From assembly GCF_001581005.1 (NCBI RefSeq), contig NZ_LHZV01000055.1, forward strand, positions 1 to 64,000: a stretch of DNA of 64,000 nucleotides. The letters run 5' to 3'. Source of the stretch: Acetobacter orleanensis. Lineage in GTDB: Bacteria > Pseudomonadota > Alphaproteobacteria > Acetobacterales > Acetobacteraceae. Below the pieces are notes generated by a model. It worked only from the letters and a program-made list of their open reading frames with translations, ran no database searches and was not told the origin of the DNA. Positions 53,221-61,537 of the stretch are shown here, piece by piece. The translations under genes and the position numbers were made by a program. Position 1 is the stretch's first letter. Every line of letters begins with the position of its first letter.

Positions 53221-54654
53221 ATGCCGACTGCAAACGCGCTTATCTGCCGGACCAAGATTGTTGCAACCCTTGGCCCGGCTTCCAGCGATTACGAGACAAT
53301 CCGGGATCTGGCTGTGGCCGGGGCGGATGTGTTTCGCTTCAACTTCTCCCACGGTACGCATGAAGACCACGCTGCCCGCCACGCCATTGTGCGGCGGGTT
53401 GAGGCCGAACTGGGTGAGCCGATTGGCATTCTGGCCGATATGCAGGGCCCCAAGCTGCGGGTGGGCGTTTTTGCGGATGGCCGGGTGACGTTGAAACCCG
53501 GCGCGCCCTTCCGGTTTGACCTGTCAGACGTGCCGGGGGATGAAACCCGTGTTTGCCTGCCGCACCCGGAAATTATCTCTGTGGCCAAACCCGGCAGCCG
53601 CCTGCTGATGGATGACGGCAAGCTGGCAGTGGTGGTGAATGCCGTCGGCCCGGACTGGCTGGATGCTACGGTCGATGTTGGCGGTGTGCTCTCCAACCAT
53701 AAGGGTGTGAACGTGCCGGACGTGGCACTGCCCATTCCGGCTTTGACGGAAAAGGACCGGCGGGATCTGGCATTTGCGCTCAATCTGGGCGTGGAGTATG
53801 TCGCGCTGTCCTTCGTGCAGCGGCCAGAGGATGTGAGCGAGGCCCGCGCATTGGTGGGGGATCGCGCCAGCCTGCTGGTCAAGCTGGAAAAACCGCAGGC
53901 CATCGACAATCTGGACGCCATTCTGGAACTGACGGACGCCGTGATGGTCGCCCGTGGGGATCTGGGCGTGGAACTTCCGCCAGAAAACGTGCCGCTTGTG
54001 CAAAAGCGCATCATCCGTCTGGCTCGCCGCCTTGGGAAGCCGGTTGTGGTGGCCACACAGATGCTGGAAAGCATGATTTCCGCCCCTACACCCACTCGCG
54101 CGGAAGCCTCTGATGTGGCGACGGCGGTGTTTGATGGCGCGGATGCGGTCATGCTTTCTGCTGAATCTGCTGCCGGGCAGTATCCGCGTGAGGCGGTTCG
54201 CATCATGAACCGCATTATCTGGCGTATTGAGCAGGATGCGGAATGGCAGAGCATGATGGCGCGAGCCCGCATGGCTCCGGAAGATTATGTGGCGGACGCC
54301 ATTGCCGGGGCGGCGCAGCAGGTGGCCGATACCCTCAAGGCTCCAGCGATTGTGGCCTATACCCACCGGGGGGCCACGGCCTTCCGCATTGCGCGGGAGC
54401 GGCCGTCCTGCCCCATTCTGGGCATTACCCCCACGCACGAGGCCGGACGACGCATGGCGCTGGTCTGGGGTGTGCGGGCCTTTGTGAATGAAGGTCGGCA
54501 GGTGATGAACGTGGAGGATATGGTGGACTCCGCGCTGGATGTCGTGCGCCGCGCCAGAATAGGCAGTTCCGGCAATTCCATTGTGATTGCCGCTGGGGTG
54601 CCGTTTGGGGTGAGTGGTTCCACCAACACGCTGCGGGTTGCCAAAATTCCCTAA
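53221..54654 (+). CDS. pyk: Pyruvate kinase
   Basis: 477-residue glycolytic enzyme converting phosphoenolpyruvate and ADP to pyruvate and ATP. N-terminal TKIVATLGPASSDYETI, RFNFSHGTHEDH, active-site signature ASLLVKLEKPQAIDNL with its catalytic lysine, DAVMVARGDLGVELPPENVP, and TQMLESMISAPTPTRAEASDVA. ATG 53221 has a strong AAGGAG site 11 bases upstream; a TTG six bases earlier is not needed. No glycolytic partner is adjacent. Confidence 0.97.
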   Translation: MPTANALICRTKIVATLGPASSDYETIRDLAVAGADVFRFNFSHGTHEDHAARHAIVRRVEAELGEPIGILADMQGPKLRVGVFADGRVTLKPGAPFRFDLSDVPGDETRVCLPHPEIISVAKPGSRLLMDDGKLAVVVNAVGPDWLDATVDVGGVLSNHKGVNVPDVALPIPALTEKDRRDLAFALNLGVEYVALSFVQRPEDVSEARALVGDRASLLVKLEKPQAIDNLDAILELTDAVMVARGDLGVELPPENVPLVQKRIIRLARRLGKPVVVATQMLESMISAPTPTRAEASDVATAVFDGADAVMLSAESAAGQYPREAVRIMNRIIWRIEQDAEWQSMMARARMAPEDYVADAIAGAAQQVADTLKAPAIVAYTHRGATAFRIARERPSCPILGITPTHEAGRRMALVWGVRAFVNEGRQVMNVEDMVDSALDVVRRARIGSSGNSIVIAAGVPFGVSGSTNTLRVAKIP

Positions 54655-54681
54655 GCCACAATTCCGTGAGTATGTGCCCGG

Positions 54682-54706
54682 CATGTCCGTTCTCCGGGTG
54701 GACATG
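54682..54706. terminator. Hairpin after pyk
   Basis: CATGTCC and GGACATG form a 7-bp stem with an 11-base loop. There is no T run, so termination is only possible, not certain. Confidence 0.4.
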
Positions 54707-54788
54707 TCACCCGAGGGATGACACTGGAAACGGACACGTAAAGCGCACCCGTCAGGCGTGCGCCGGATGAGGCAGGAGCGCAGACATC

Positions 54789-56024
54789 ATGGCTAAGGCA
54801 GTAAGCCGCAACACAGTACCGCGCCGTGCGGTTTTGCAGGGTCTTGCCAGTGTTCCGGCAGGGGTTGCGGCGTTATCCAGCCTTGCACAAGCAGCAGACC
54901 GTGGGGTTGTGGCTCCGCCACAGCCAGAAACAACGCGCCCGGCGGATGTGACCACCACCCCGCCCCGCCAATGGGGGCCGGGAGCACCGCCAGCCTACGC
55001 GCCGGACCCTGATGTTATTGTGATTGACCGCACCTTCCGCGATCTACTGTTCAGTGCTGGGACCATCCATAGGGTGTGGGACAAGGGAACGTGGCTGGAA
55101 GGACCGGCATGGTCTGCTGAGGGCCGGTATCTCCTGCTGAGTGATACGGTAACAAGCCGCCAGTACCGCTATTTGTGGGAAACGGGGGACGTCTCGGTCT
55201 TCCGCCCGGAATCCTACCATTCCAACGGCAATACCTTTGATTATCAAGGCCGCCTGATTTCCTGCGAGCACTTCCTCCGCCGCGTGGTCCGTTGGGAGCA
55301 TGATGGGTCTGTGCGCGTGTTGGCTGACCGATATGAAGGTCATGCCCTCAATTCCCCCAATGATGTGGTCGCTCACCCGGACGGCAGCATCTGGTTTACA
55401 GACCCCGGCTACGGCGATGGCTTTACGGAAGGTCACGCGGATGAACCGGGTGGGGAGGCCAATCCAGATGGTCGTATCCGCTGGCGGATTGGAGAAGAAC
55501 TGACGGGCGAGCTTGGCGGAGCCAAGCGGCAGGCGGACCATACGTTCCGCATTGATCCGTCAGGCCGAATTGAATGCGTGCTGACGCAGGAGCAACTTCC
55601 TAACCCCAACGGGCTGTGCTTCTCTCCAGATCATTCTCGCCTTTATGTTATTTCCTCCGGCAAGCAACCCGGTGGCCATGGGCATGATGGAGATCAGGCG
55701 GTCCATGTGTATGATGTGCACAAGGATAACACGCTCTCCAACCCGCGCCTGTTTACCAACATGCATTTTCAGGGTGTGCAGATGGGGCCGGATGGGATGA
55801 AGGCCGATATTTTCGGCAATCTCTGGTGCGGGGCTAGCGGCCCGCTCGGGCTATGCGGCGTGTTTGTGTTTAACCCGGAAGGCCAGTTGATTGGCCGCAT
55901 CCGTCTGCCGCATGGTGTCTCTAACCTCACCTTTGGCGGCCCGAAGCGGAACTGGTTGTTTATGTGCGCGGGGGAATCTCTCTACCGCCTTCAGGTCAAC
56001 ACGCAAGGGGCGGGGGCTGCCTGA
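54789..56024 (+). CDS. gnl: Gluconolactonase (SMP-30 family), exported
   Basis: 411-residue six-bladed propeller lactonase that opens glucono-1,5-lactone formed by periplasmic glucose oxidation, a hallmark reaction of acetic acid bacteria. The N-terminus RRAVLQGLASVPAGVAAL has a twin-arginine plus hydrophobic stretch, so Tat export is likely. Metal-site residues appear in WLEGPAW (Glu), NSPNDVV (Asn) and NPNGLCF (Asn), with FTDPGYG. A long loop rich in Gly and His (KQPGGHGHDGDQ) lies near residue 295. No sugar dehydrogenase gene is in the window. Confidence 0.85.
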   Translation: MAKAVSRNTVPRRAVLQGLASVPAGVAALSSLAQAADRGVVAPPQPETTRPADVTTTPPRQWGPGAPPAYAPDPDVIVIDRTFRDLLFSAGTIHRVWDKGTWLEGPAWSAEGRYLLLSDTVTSRQYRYLWETGDVSVFRPESYHSNGNTFDYQGRLISCEHFLRRVVRWEHDGSVRVLADRYEGHALNSPNDVVAHPDGSIWFTDPGYGDGFTEGHADEPGGEANPDGRIRWRIGEELTGELGGAKRQADHTFRIDPSGRIECVLTQEQLPNPNGLCFSPDHSRLYVISSGKQPGGHGHDGDQAVHVYDVHKDNTLSNPRLFTNMHFQGVQMGPDGMKADIFGNLWCGASGPLGLCGVFVFNPEGQLIGRIRLPHGVSNLTFGGPKRNWLFMCAGESLYRLQVNTQGAGAA

Positions 56025-56059
56025 AGGGGCATCAAGTAGCACAGTTACCTAGGGCGCAT

Positions 56060-56515
56060 TTAAGACCCGTTGGCGGAGAGGATGCTCTGCACAGACCAGA
56101 TGCCCGGCTGGCCGGGAGTGACTTCCCCCGTTTTATAGAACCGCACAACCGTCTCTTTCATTGGCTTGTCCAGCCGCGTGACGGAAGCCGGAGTGCTGGT
56201 TGTGGTCTCATTATAAGAGGTGGAATGACGGCCTGTTTTTGTTACGGTTCCGGTGGTGGAGGATGTCGCGGCGTTCTGCACGTAAGTAGGGCGGTAGCCG
56301 TGCTTGTCATCCAGAATCTGGAAATACTGAAAGCCGCGTTGCTGGCCAGTAATCGCGGCCTGCATGAAAACTTTATGGGTTACGCTGGCAAGATCATCAA
56401 AAGAAGACCCTTTGCCAGAGATGATTGCGGTGCGTTCATCCAGCATTTCTGTATGCGCACTCAGGCATCCTGAGAGAGAACACAATAAAAAAATAGGAAA
56501 AAGGAATTTCTTCAT
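56060..56515 (-). CDS. Small outer-membrane lipoprotein of unknown function
   Basis: 151 residues with a lipoprotein signal (FLFPIFLLCSLSGC, Cys17 as lipid site). The mature part is Thr/Ser-rich, with FQYFQILDDKHGYRP and a strand-rich C-terminus. I do not recognise a family, though it resembles small cell-envelope lipoproteins that modulate expression of surface components. It converges with gnl. Confidence 0.7.
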   Translation of the reverse strand: MKKFLFPIFLLCSLSGCLSAHTEMLDERTAIISGKGSSFDDLASVTHKVFMQAAITGQQRGFQYFQILDDKHGYRPTYVQNAATSSTTGTVTKTGRHSTSYNETTTSTPASVTRLDKPMKETVVRFYKTGEVTPGQPGIWSVQSILSANGS

Positions 56516-56607
56516 GGAATTTCTCTAAGAGTGCAAAGATCATTTTTCAATAGATGCAAATTTTACCGTTTTTGTGGTGCTGTGCAAGAGAGGCTCCGAG
56601 AGCATGC

Positions 56608-57927
56608 TCAGGCTCTATTTTTCAAAAAGAGTGGTAGTAGCGTAAACAACCCGCAGGCGCAGGAAACGAAAAGCGGCAGGCCGCTGGCGGGAGAAAACGC
56701 CATGGAGGAGCCAGCCATGCCCGGTCCGGCAAAAGAGCCGAGCCCCCATGCCAGTGAGGTCGTGGCGTACACGGATACAAGGTCCCCACCAGAAAACCGG
56801 CTGCCCACCACGGACATTGCAACAGTATAAAGGGCTGCAAACAGGCCATCCCACACGAACAGAAGCGGGTAGGCCAGCGCTGGGGTGGTAATGGCCGCAG
56901 GCCAGAGCAAAGCGCCAAGCGTTGAGGCTGTGCCAAGGCCAATCAGCACCGCCCGTGGGTTTTTTAGCCGGTCGGCCAGCCAGCCCAGCGGGGTTTGTAG
57001 CACAATAGCACCCAACAGCATGACGGAGAGAAGCAGCGTTGCCTGTCGCTCTGTCCAGCCCATATGCAGCGCGTATAATGGTAGAAAGGCGGAACTGGCT
57101 GCTTCCAGCATAGCCATGAGCAGAGTGACGCAAATGGCTATGGGGGCAAGGCTGATATAGCGCCACAGGCTGCTATGGGCGGGGTGTTCTGGTTTGGGCG
57201 CGTGCATCCACGGCATGCTGACCAGCGTAAAAGCCCCCATTACAAAGACGCAGCAAATGGCAAACGGGGCCATGCCGTGTCGCCCTACAAGTGTGAGCAG
57301 CACCGGGCCGGTAGCAAAACCGGCGGAAAGCATGGCGCTGTATAGCCCCATTGTGCGGGTGCGCGTGCTGTCATCCGTGCTTTGATTCAGCCAGCTTTCT
57401 GACATGATGAGCATGCTTTCCGTCGCCACCCCCAACACCAGCCGGAGCGGGAACCAGAACCAGATGGATGGAACCAGTGGGAACAGCACAAGAGTGGCCG
57501 CCGTGCAGGCCAGCGCGGCCAGCAGAACTTTGCGCGGCCCGGCCCATCCCGCCAACCGGGGCAGAAAAGGCGCGATGCCGAGCACACCCACGCCATGCAT
57601 CATGGCCAGCGCGGCGATGATATGCGGCCCATAGCCGTGGTCCAGCAGGGAAAAAGTGAGCAGTGGTGTGCTGAGTCCATAGGTCAGGCCGAAAATCATC
57701 CCGACAGAAACTAGCGACAGGACGGGCAGACGGGAAACAACGGGGGAAGAGGCGGAAGAGGACAAGAGCAGGCCAGACAATGGTGAAAGAAAAGCAAGTG
57801 CGCAGCGTGTACGGAGAGTGTGCGCAGGGAATGTGCATAGAGAGCGCGCACCGGGAATATGTTTGAATAGCAGAATTCTGTCAGCAGATGGGTTTTTACG
57901 ATTGTCTTCCTGTTTTGATGGTTTCAC
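56608..57927 (-). CDS. MFS transporter (YcaD-like)
   Basis: Up to 439 residues with about 12 helices. Typical MFS parts are GMIFGLTYGLSTPLLTFSL, SESWLNQSTDDSTRTRTMGL (YcaD-like loop) and GWLADRLKNPRAVL (second MFS loop motif). The first 60 residues, before the first helix, look unlike the family and the GTG at 57927 has no ribosome site and lies 14 bases from a Fur-like box, so the true start is probably further in (perhaps a TTG near 57780). The substrate is unknown. Confidence 0.75.
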   Translation of the reverse strand: MKPSKQEDNRKNPSADRILLFKHIPGARSLCTFPAHTLRTRCALAFLSPLSGLLLSSSASSPVVSRLPVLSLVSVGMIFGLTYGLSTPLLTFSLLDHGYGPHIIAALAMMHGVGVLGIAPFLPRLAGWAGPRKVLLAALACTAATLVLFPLVPSIWFWFPLRLVLGVATESMLIMSESWLNQSTDDSTRTRTMGLYSAMLSAGFATGPVLLTLVGRHGMAPFAICCVFVMGAFTLVSMPWMHAPKPEHPAHSSLWRYISLAPIAICVTLLMAMLEAASSAFLPLYALHMGWTERQATLLLSVMLLGAIVLQTPLGWLADRLKNPRAVLIGLGTASTLGALLWPAAITTPALAYPLLFVWDGLFAALYTVAMSVVGSRFSGGDLVSVYATTSLAWGLGSFAGPGMAGSSMAFSPASGLPLFVSCACGLFTLLPLFLKNRA

Positions 57928-57940
57928 TAATAAAATATAT

Positions 57941-57955
57941 TGCGAATAATTCGCA
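57941..57955. promoter_or_regulatory. Fur-like operator (perfect 7-1-7 palindrome)
   Basis: TGCGAATAATTCGCA is a perfect inverted repeat 47 bases upstream of the siderophore receptor ATG at 58002. Two other receptors here have near copies, so this is probably the Fur site of this genome. Confidence 0.75.
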
Positions 57956-58001
57956 GTTGCGTTTTATGGGATGATTATTCACAAAGTCTGGAGGGCAGGC
58001 A

Positions 58002-60392
58002 ATGACGAGGACATATAAGGCGTATCTCACGCCCGTATCCGTTGCGGGGGTTCTCTTTTTTTCCACTCATGCGCTGGGGGCATCAGTGGATGCGCCGCAT
58101 GATGACGGGGAGAAACTCTCAAAGCGCACGAGTAAACGCCAGAAAGGAGAGGTCCAGAAAGCAGAAGCACAGCCCGCCAAACCGGTTACTGGTGTGGCGG
58201 CGACGGACGAAGAACGGCTGACGGTGACAGGCCATGGCTTTAACACCATGCATGACACGCTGGGACTTTCCCGCATGCCGCAGGATGTGATGCACACGCC
58301 GCAGAATATCAACGTGGTGCCGCAGGCCCTCATGCGGCAGCAGAATGTAAAGTCTCTGGATGAAGCACTGCGGAACGTGCCGGGCGTGACGTCCTCCATT
58401 GGGGAGGGCGCGGGCGGCATGAACGGGGATCAGTTTCTGATCCGTGGCTTTCAGGCGCAGAACGATATTTATGAAGATGGTTTAAGGGATTTTGGCGTTT
58501 ATTCCCGCGATTCCTTCAATTTTGACTCTGTTTCCGTCATTAAAGGTCCGTCCTCGGAAGTGTTTGGCAATGGCACCACGGGCGGTGCGATTAACATGGT
58601 GACCAAAACGCCCGGCTTGCAGAACCATTATGGCAGTGAATTTACGGGCGGTTCCGGCAGTTACTATCGTGGCACGCTGGATATTAACCAGAAGCTGGAC
58701 AGCACAACGGCTTTCCGCCTGACAGGCATGGGGGATGAACATAATGTTGTCGGCCGGGACTTCATTTATTCGCACCGCTGGGGCATTGCGCCATCTCTCG
58801 CGTTTGGTCTGGGCAAGCGCGCAACACTAGTGCTGCACTATATGCACCAGCAGGAAAACTCCGTGCCAGATTTTGGCGTGCCGGTTGTGACCAAACCCGG
58901 TGCCGCTTATGGCATGCCGATTACGGAATATGGTGTGAAGCGGACCAACTGGTATGGGACGAATAATGACCAGAATGCCACGAACGACAATATGGAAACA
59001 GCCCGCTTCACCTATAAGGTGAACGACCATATTACTGTTTATGATGATCTGCGCGGCGGCCAGTATTACCGCACTTTTGCGGCGTCCAAAGCGACGTGTG
59101 ACACAACCTGTGTCAATAATTATTTCAATGGAGACCCGGCAGCGGCCCTTGTGGCCCGCTCTGGGCCGAGCGGTGCCGGTAAGGGTACGGGGCCGGGCAC
59201 TTATATGGCGCCGCTGCCGTATGAGCAGACAAGCTGGTCCGTGCAGAATGTGGCCTCCATAGTGGCGAATTTTAACACGGGGTTTCTGCGGCACCAGCTT
59301 GTGGCCGGGTTTGATATTGAACGTGTGAATGACGTGCGCTCACAATCGACCTATCTGAATCCCAAACCTTATGCGAGCCTCATCAACCCCAATCCGTATG
59401 TCGGGAATCTCAACCTTGTGCCGGGGGATAGTAATCCGGCAGGGTTAGTTTCTCTGGGTGCGCTGCATGCAAAAGATCATAGTAGCGGCTATGGGTTTGA
59501 TACCGGCCTGTTCCTGTTTGACCAGATCTGGCTGACAGAGTGGCTTTCTGTGAAAGGTGGGTTCCGCTGGGACCGTTGGCAGACAAGTTACAATCTGACA
59601 GGGGGAGATGTTGCGAAAAATCCTGATAGCCACTTTCATAATGTCAGCAGCGTGTTTAACCCTAATGTCAGTCTTGTAGCGACACCGGATGAGCACCAGA
59701 CTTATTATTTCACATGGGCAAGCTCCACAACGCCGATGGGGATGTATGTAACAAACGGCTCTGTTCCCATTCGCCCCGGCACGAACTCCTTTGCGAGCCC
59801 AGAAAAATCTCAGCTTTACGAACTTGGTGCGAAATACAGCCTGTTTCATGACCGGATTGGTGCAACAGCATCCCTGTTCCGGTTAGATAAAGGTAATGCC
59901 GTAAACGCGGACCCTGTAACGGGTGAGGTGCAGGGCTCTTCTGACCGGCAGCGCAATCAGGGCTTGGAACTGTCCGTAGGCGGTATCATCCTGCCGGGCT
60001 GGAACGTGACGGCGACCTACGCCCTGTATGATAGCGACACGACCTATTCCGCCACCAAAGAAAATCGTGGCAAGAATATTCAGTATGTTCCGCATAATCA
60101 GGCGACGTTGTGGTCTGTTTATAACGCATTTGCGCACACGCCCTACAATATCTCGTTTGGGGGCGGAATCACGTGGCGGCAGCATGTGTGGCTGAATGCG
60201 GCCAACACGCTGCGGGTTCCGGCCAATCTGGATTTCAGCGCGGTGATTTCCCACCGCTTTGACAAGCACTGGAAAATCTCCATGAACGGCTACAACCTTG
60301 CCAATCGCCTGAACTATCAGAGCCTGTTTTCCAACCGTGCAACGCCCTCCGCGGGCAGAATGTTTCTGGGGGAAGTCAGTTTTACATACTGA
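58002..60392 (+). CDS. TonB-dependent siderophore receptor (Fiu-like), paralogue of 37620-40004
   Basis: 796-residue outer-membrane ferric siderophore receptor. Signal peptide to about residue 27 (THALGAS), a Lys-rich linker, plug at about 85-225 (SRMPQDVMHTPQNINVVPQ, FLIRGFQAQNDIYEDGLRD, VIKGPSSEVFGNGTTGGAIN), barrel ending in RMFLGEVSFTY. A loop cysteine pair (TCDTTCVN) parallels EDCNAACTS in the paralogue. GGAGGGCAGG precedes the ATG, and a perfect Fur-like palindrome lies upstream. The two paralogues differ mostly in the outer loops, so they may accept different siderophores. Confidence 0.92.
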   Translation: MTRTYKAYLTPVSVAGVLFFSTHALGASVDAPHDDGEKLSKRTSKRQKGEVQKAEAQPAKPVTGVAATDEERLTVTGHGFNTMHDTLGLSRMPQDVMHTPQNINVVPQALMRQQNVKSLDEALRNVPGVTSSIGEGAGGMNGDQFLIRGFQAQNDIYEDGLRDFGVYSRDSFNFDSVSVIKGPSSEVFGNGTTGGAINMVTKTPGLQNHYGSEFTGGSGSYYRGTLDINQKLDSTTAFRLTGMGDEHNVVGRDFIYSHRWGIAPSLAFGLGKRATLVLHYMHQQENSVPDFGVPVVTKPGAAYGMPITEYGVKRTNWYGTNNDQNATNDNMETARFTYKVNDHITVYDDLRGGQYYRTFAASKATCDTTCVNNYFNGDPAAALVARSGPSGAGKGTGPGTYMAPLPYEQTSWSVQNVASIVANFNTGFLRHQLVAGFDIERVNDVRSQSTYLNPKPYASLINPNPYVGNLNLVPGDSNPAGLVSLGALHAKDHSSGYGFDTGLFLFDQIWLTEWLSVKGGFRWDRWQTSYNLTGGDVAKNPDSHFHNVSSVFNPNVSLVATPDEHQTYYFTWASSTTPMGMYVTNGSVPIRPGTNSFASPEKSQLYELGAKYSLFHDRIGATASLFRLDKGNAVNADPVTGEVQGSSDRQRNQGLELSVGGIILPGWNVTATYALYDSDTTYSATKENRGKNIQYVPHNQATLWSVYNAFAHTPYNISFGGGITWRQHVWLNAANTLRVPANLDFSAVISHRFDKHWKISMNGYNLANRLNYQSLFSNRATPSAGRMFLGEVSFTY

Positions 60393-60395
60393 GAA

Positions 60396-61244
60396 TTACC
60401 TGATGTGCTCCTGAATCCATGAAAGGATGAGCGCACTTACAGACTGTTCCATCCCGTAATAGCCATGTGCCGAGAGCGAACTACAGGGCTTTGCGGGGTG
60501 GCCGGGGCCGCCGCTGACAGAGCGGATCTGGACGCTGGGAGCCTGTGTCATGGCCTGCGCAATGTGCGCGGCCATGAGTGGGGAGGCCACCGGGCAGGCA
60601 TCCTGCTGATTGGCGATAATCAGCACGGGCACACGGACATTGTGCGGCTGCGCGTCAAACACCGTTTCCGTGCTCACATGCCCCGGCAGAGAGACAGTTT
60701 CTGTCAAAACCAGCCCGGCAATGAGCTCCGCCGGTGCGCGGGCTGCGCCGTTGGTGGCTGCAATGGTGCCCTGACTTGTTCCAATCAGAAAAACTGGCGC
60801 GTGAAACTGCGCGTGGGCGTAGTGGGCTAGAGTGTCCACAAGTGCGCCATAGGCTGGGGAACTTCGCCTTCCGCGTAAGCTGGCATGGTTAAGTGTGTCC
60901 GGCACCAGCACGGCAAAACCGTGCGCAACCCAGTCTGTCCGCATCCGTAAAAGAAAATTCTGAGCGTGGCGCAGCGTGCCGTCGCGTCGTATGCCGATAT
61001 CTCCTGTGCCGCCGGGGAGTAGGAGCAAGGTGGCGCGCGGGTTACTGGGGCCGGTCATTAGAACCCGTTGTGTCATGCCGTCCTGTAGGGGCAAATCCAC
61101 CACGGTGCTCTGGATCGGCGGCGCGGCGTGCTCAGGTGCTGCTTGAGAGAACGCGGCGGGAAACAGCCCGAGAAATAGAGCGGTAAACGAGGCTATAGTT
61201 GATCGGTCCAAGAGCCATAAAGACCGTCGCAGTCTCGGCTTCAT
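60396..61244 (-). CDS. Secreted alpha/beta hydrolase
   Basis: 282 residues from ATG 61244 (MKPRLRRSLW). A signal peptide is likely (STIASFTALFLGLFPAAFSQAA, to about residue 37). The serine elbow is GTSQGT, the oxyanion side is LLLPGGTGDIG, and a possible catalytic His is in GGPGHPAKPC. Two cysteines (DACPVAS and KPCSSL) may form a disulfide. The frame extends 12 residues further upstream. Substrate unknown. It lies 3 bases from the convergent receptor gene. Confidence 0.75.
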   Translation of the reverse strand: MKPRLRRSLWLLDRSTIASFTALFLGLFPAAFSQAAPEHAAPPIQSTVVDLPLQDGMTQRVLMTGPSNPRATLLLLPGGTGDIGIRRDGTLRHAQNFLLRMRTDWVAHGFAVLVPDTLNHASLRGRRSSPAYGALVDTLAHYAHAQFHAPVFLIGTSQGTIAATNGAARAPAELIAGLVLTETVSLPGHVSTETVFDAQPHNVRVPVLIIANQQDACPVASPLMAAHIAQAMTQAPSVQIRSVSGGPGHPAKPCSSLSAHGYYGMEQSVSALILSWIQEHIR

Positions 61245-61270
61245 GGCCGGAGCAATCTGGCCTCTGGCGC

Positions 61271-61507
61271 TCAGTGACACCCGCCTTTTTTGCCGTCACA
61301 ATTTTTGCAGGCCCCACAGCCAGTGCGAAGGCCGCCGGGGGTCGCGAGGCGTTCCGCACGCCTACGCAGGCCGGTGAAATGCTGGGTATTGCGTAGCAGT
61401 CCTGCCAGTGTGCGCCAGAAGGGCACAAGGGTGGCGGGAGCCAGCTTTTGCAACCAGTAGGCCGCGCAGACAAGCACGATCAGGGTCACGAGGATAATCT
61501 GTGTCAC
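61271..61507 (-). CDS. Small Cys-rich membrane protein after feoB (DUF6587-like)
   Basis: 78 residues: one N-terminal helix (IILVTLIVLVCAAYWL), a basic middle and a C-terminal Cys-rich tail (GCGACKNCDGKKGGCH) that could bind iron or a cluster. It follows feoB after 30 bases on the same strand, the place of FeoC-like accessory proteins. It is not FeoC by sequence; I tentatively place it near DUF6587. It likely assists ferrous uptake (inference). Confidence 0.7.
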   Translation of the reverse strand: MTQIILVTLIVLVCAAYWLQKLAPATLVPFWRTLAGLLRNTQHFTGLRRRAERLATPGGLRTGCGACKNCDGKKGGCH

Positions 61508-61537
61508 AGGTGTCCTCCTATTATCAGCCGCGGGGTG

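Noticed and set aside
53524-54705. 393-residue minus-strand open frame opposite pyk
   Set aside because: It is antisense to pyruvate kinase, with no recognisable domain.
57925-57927. GTG start of the MFS transporter
   Set aside because: No ribosome site, and it lies 14 bases from a Fur-like box serving the opposite gene. The frame is kept to this limit only because no better start could be proven.
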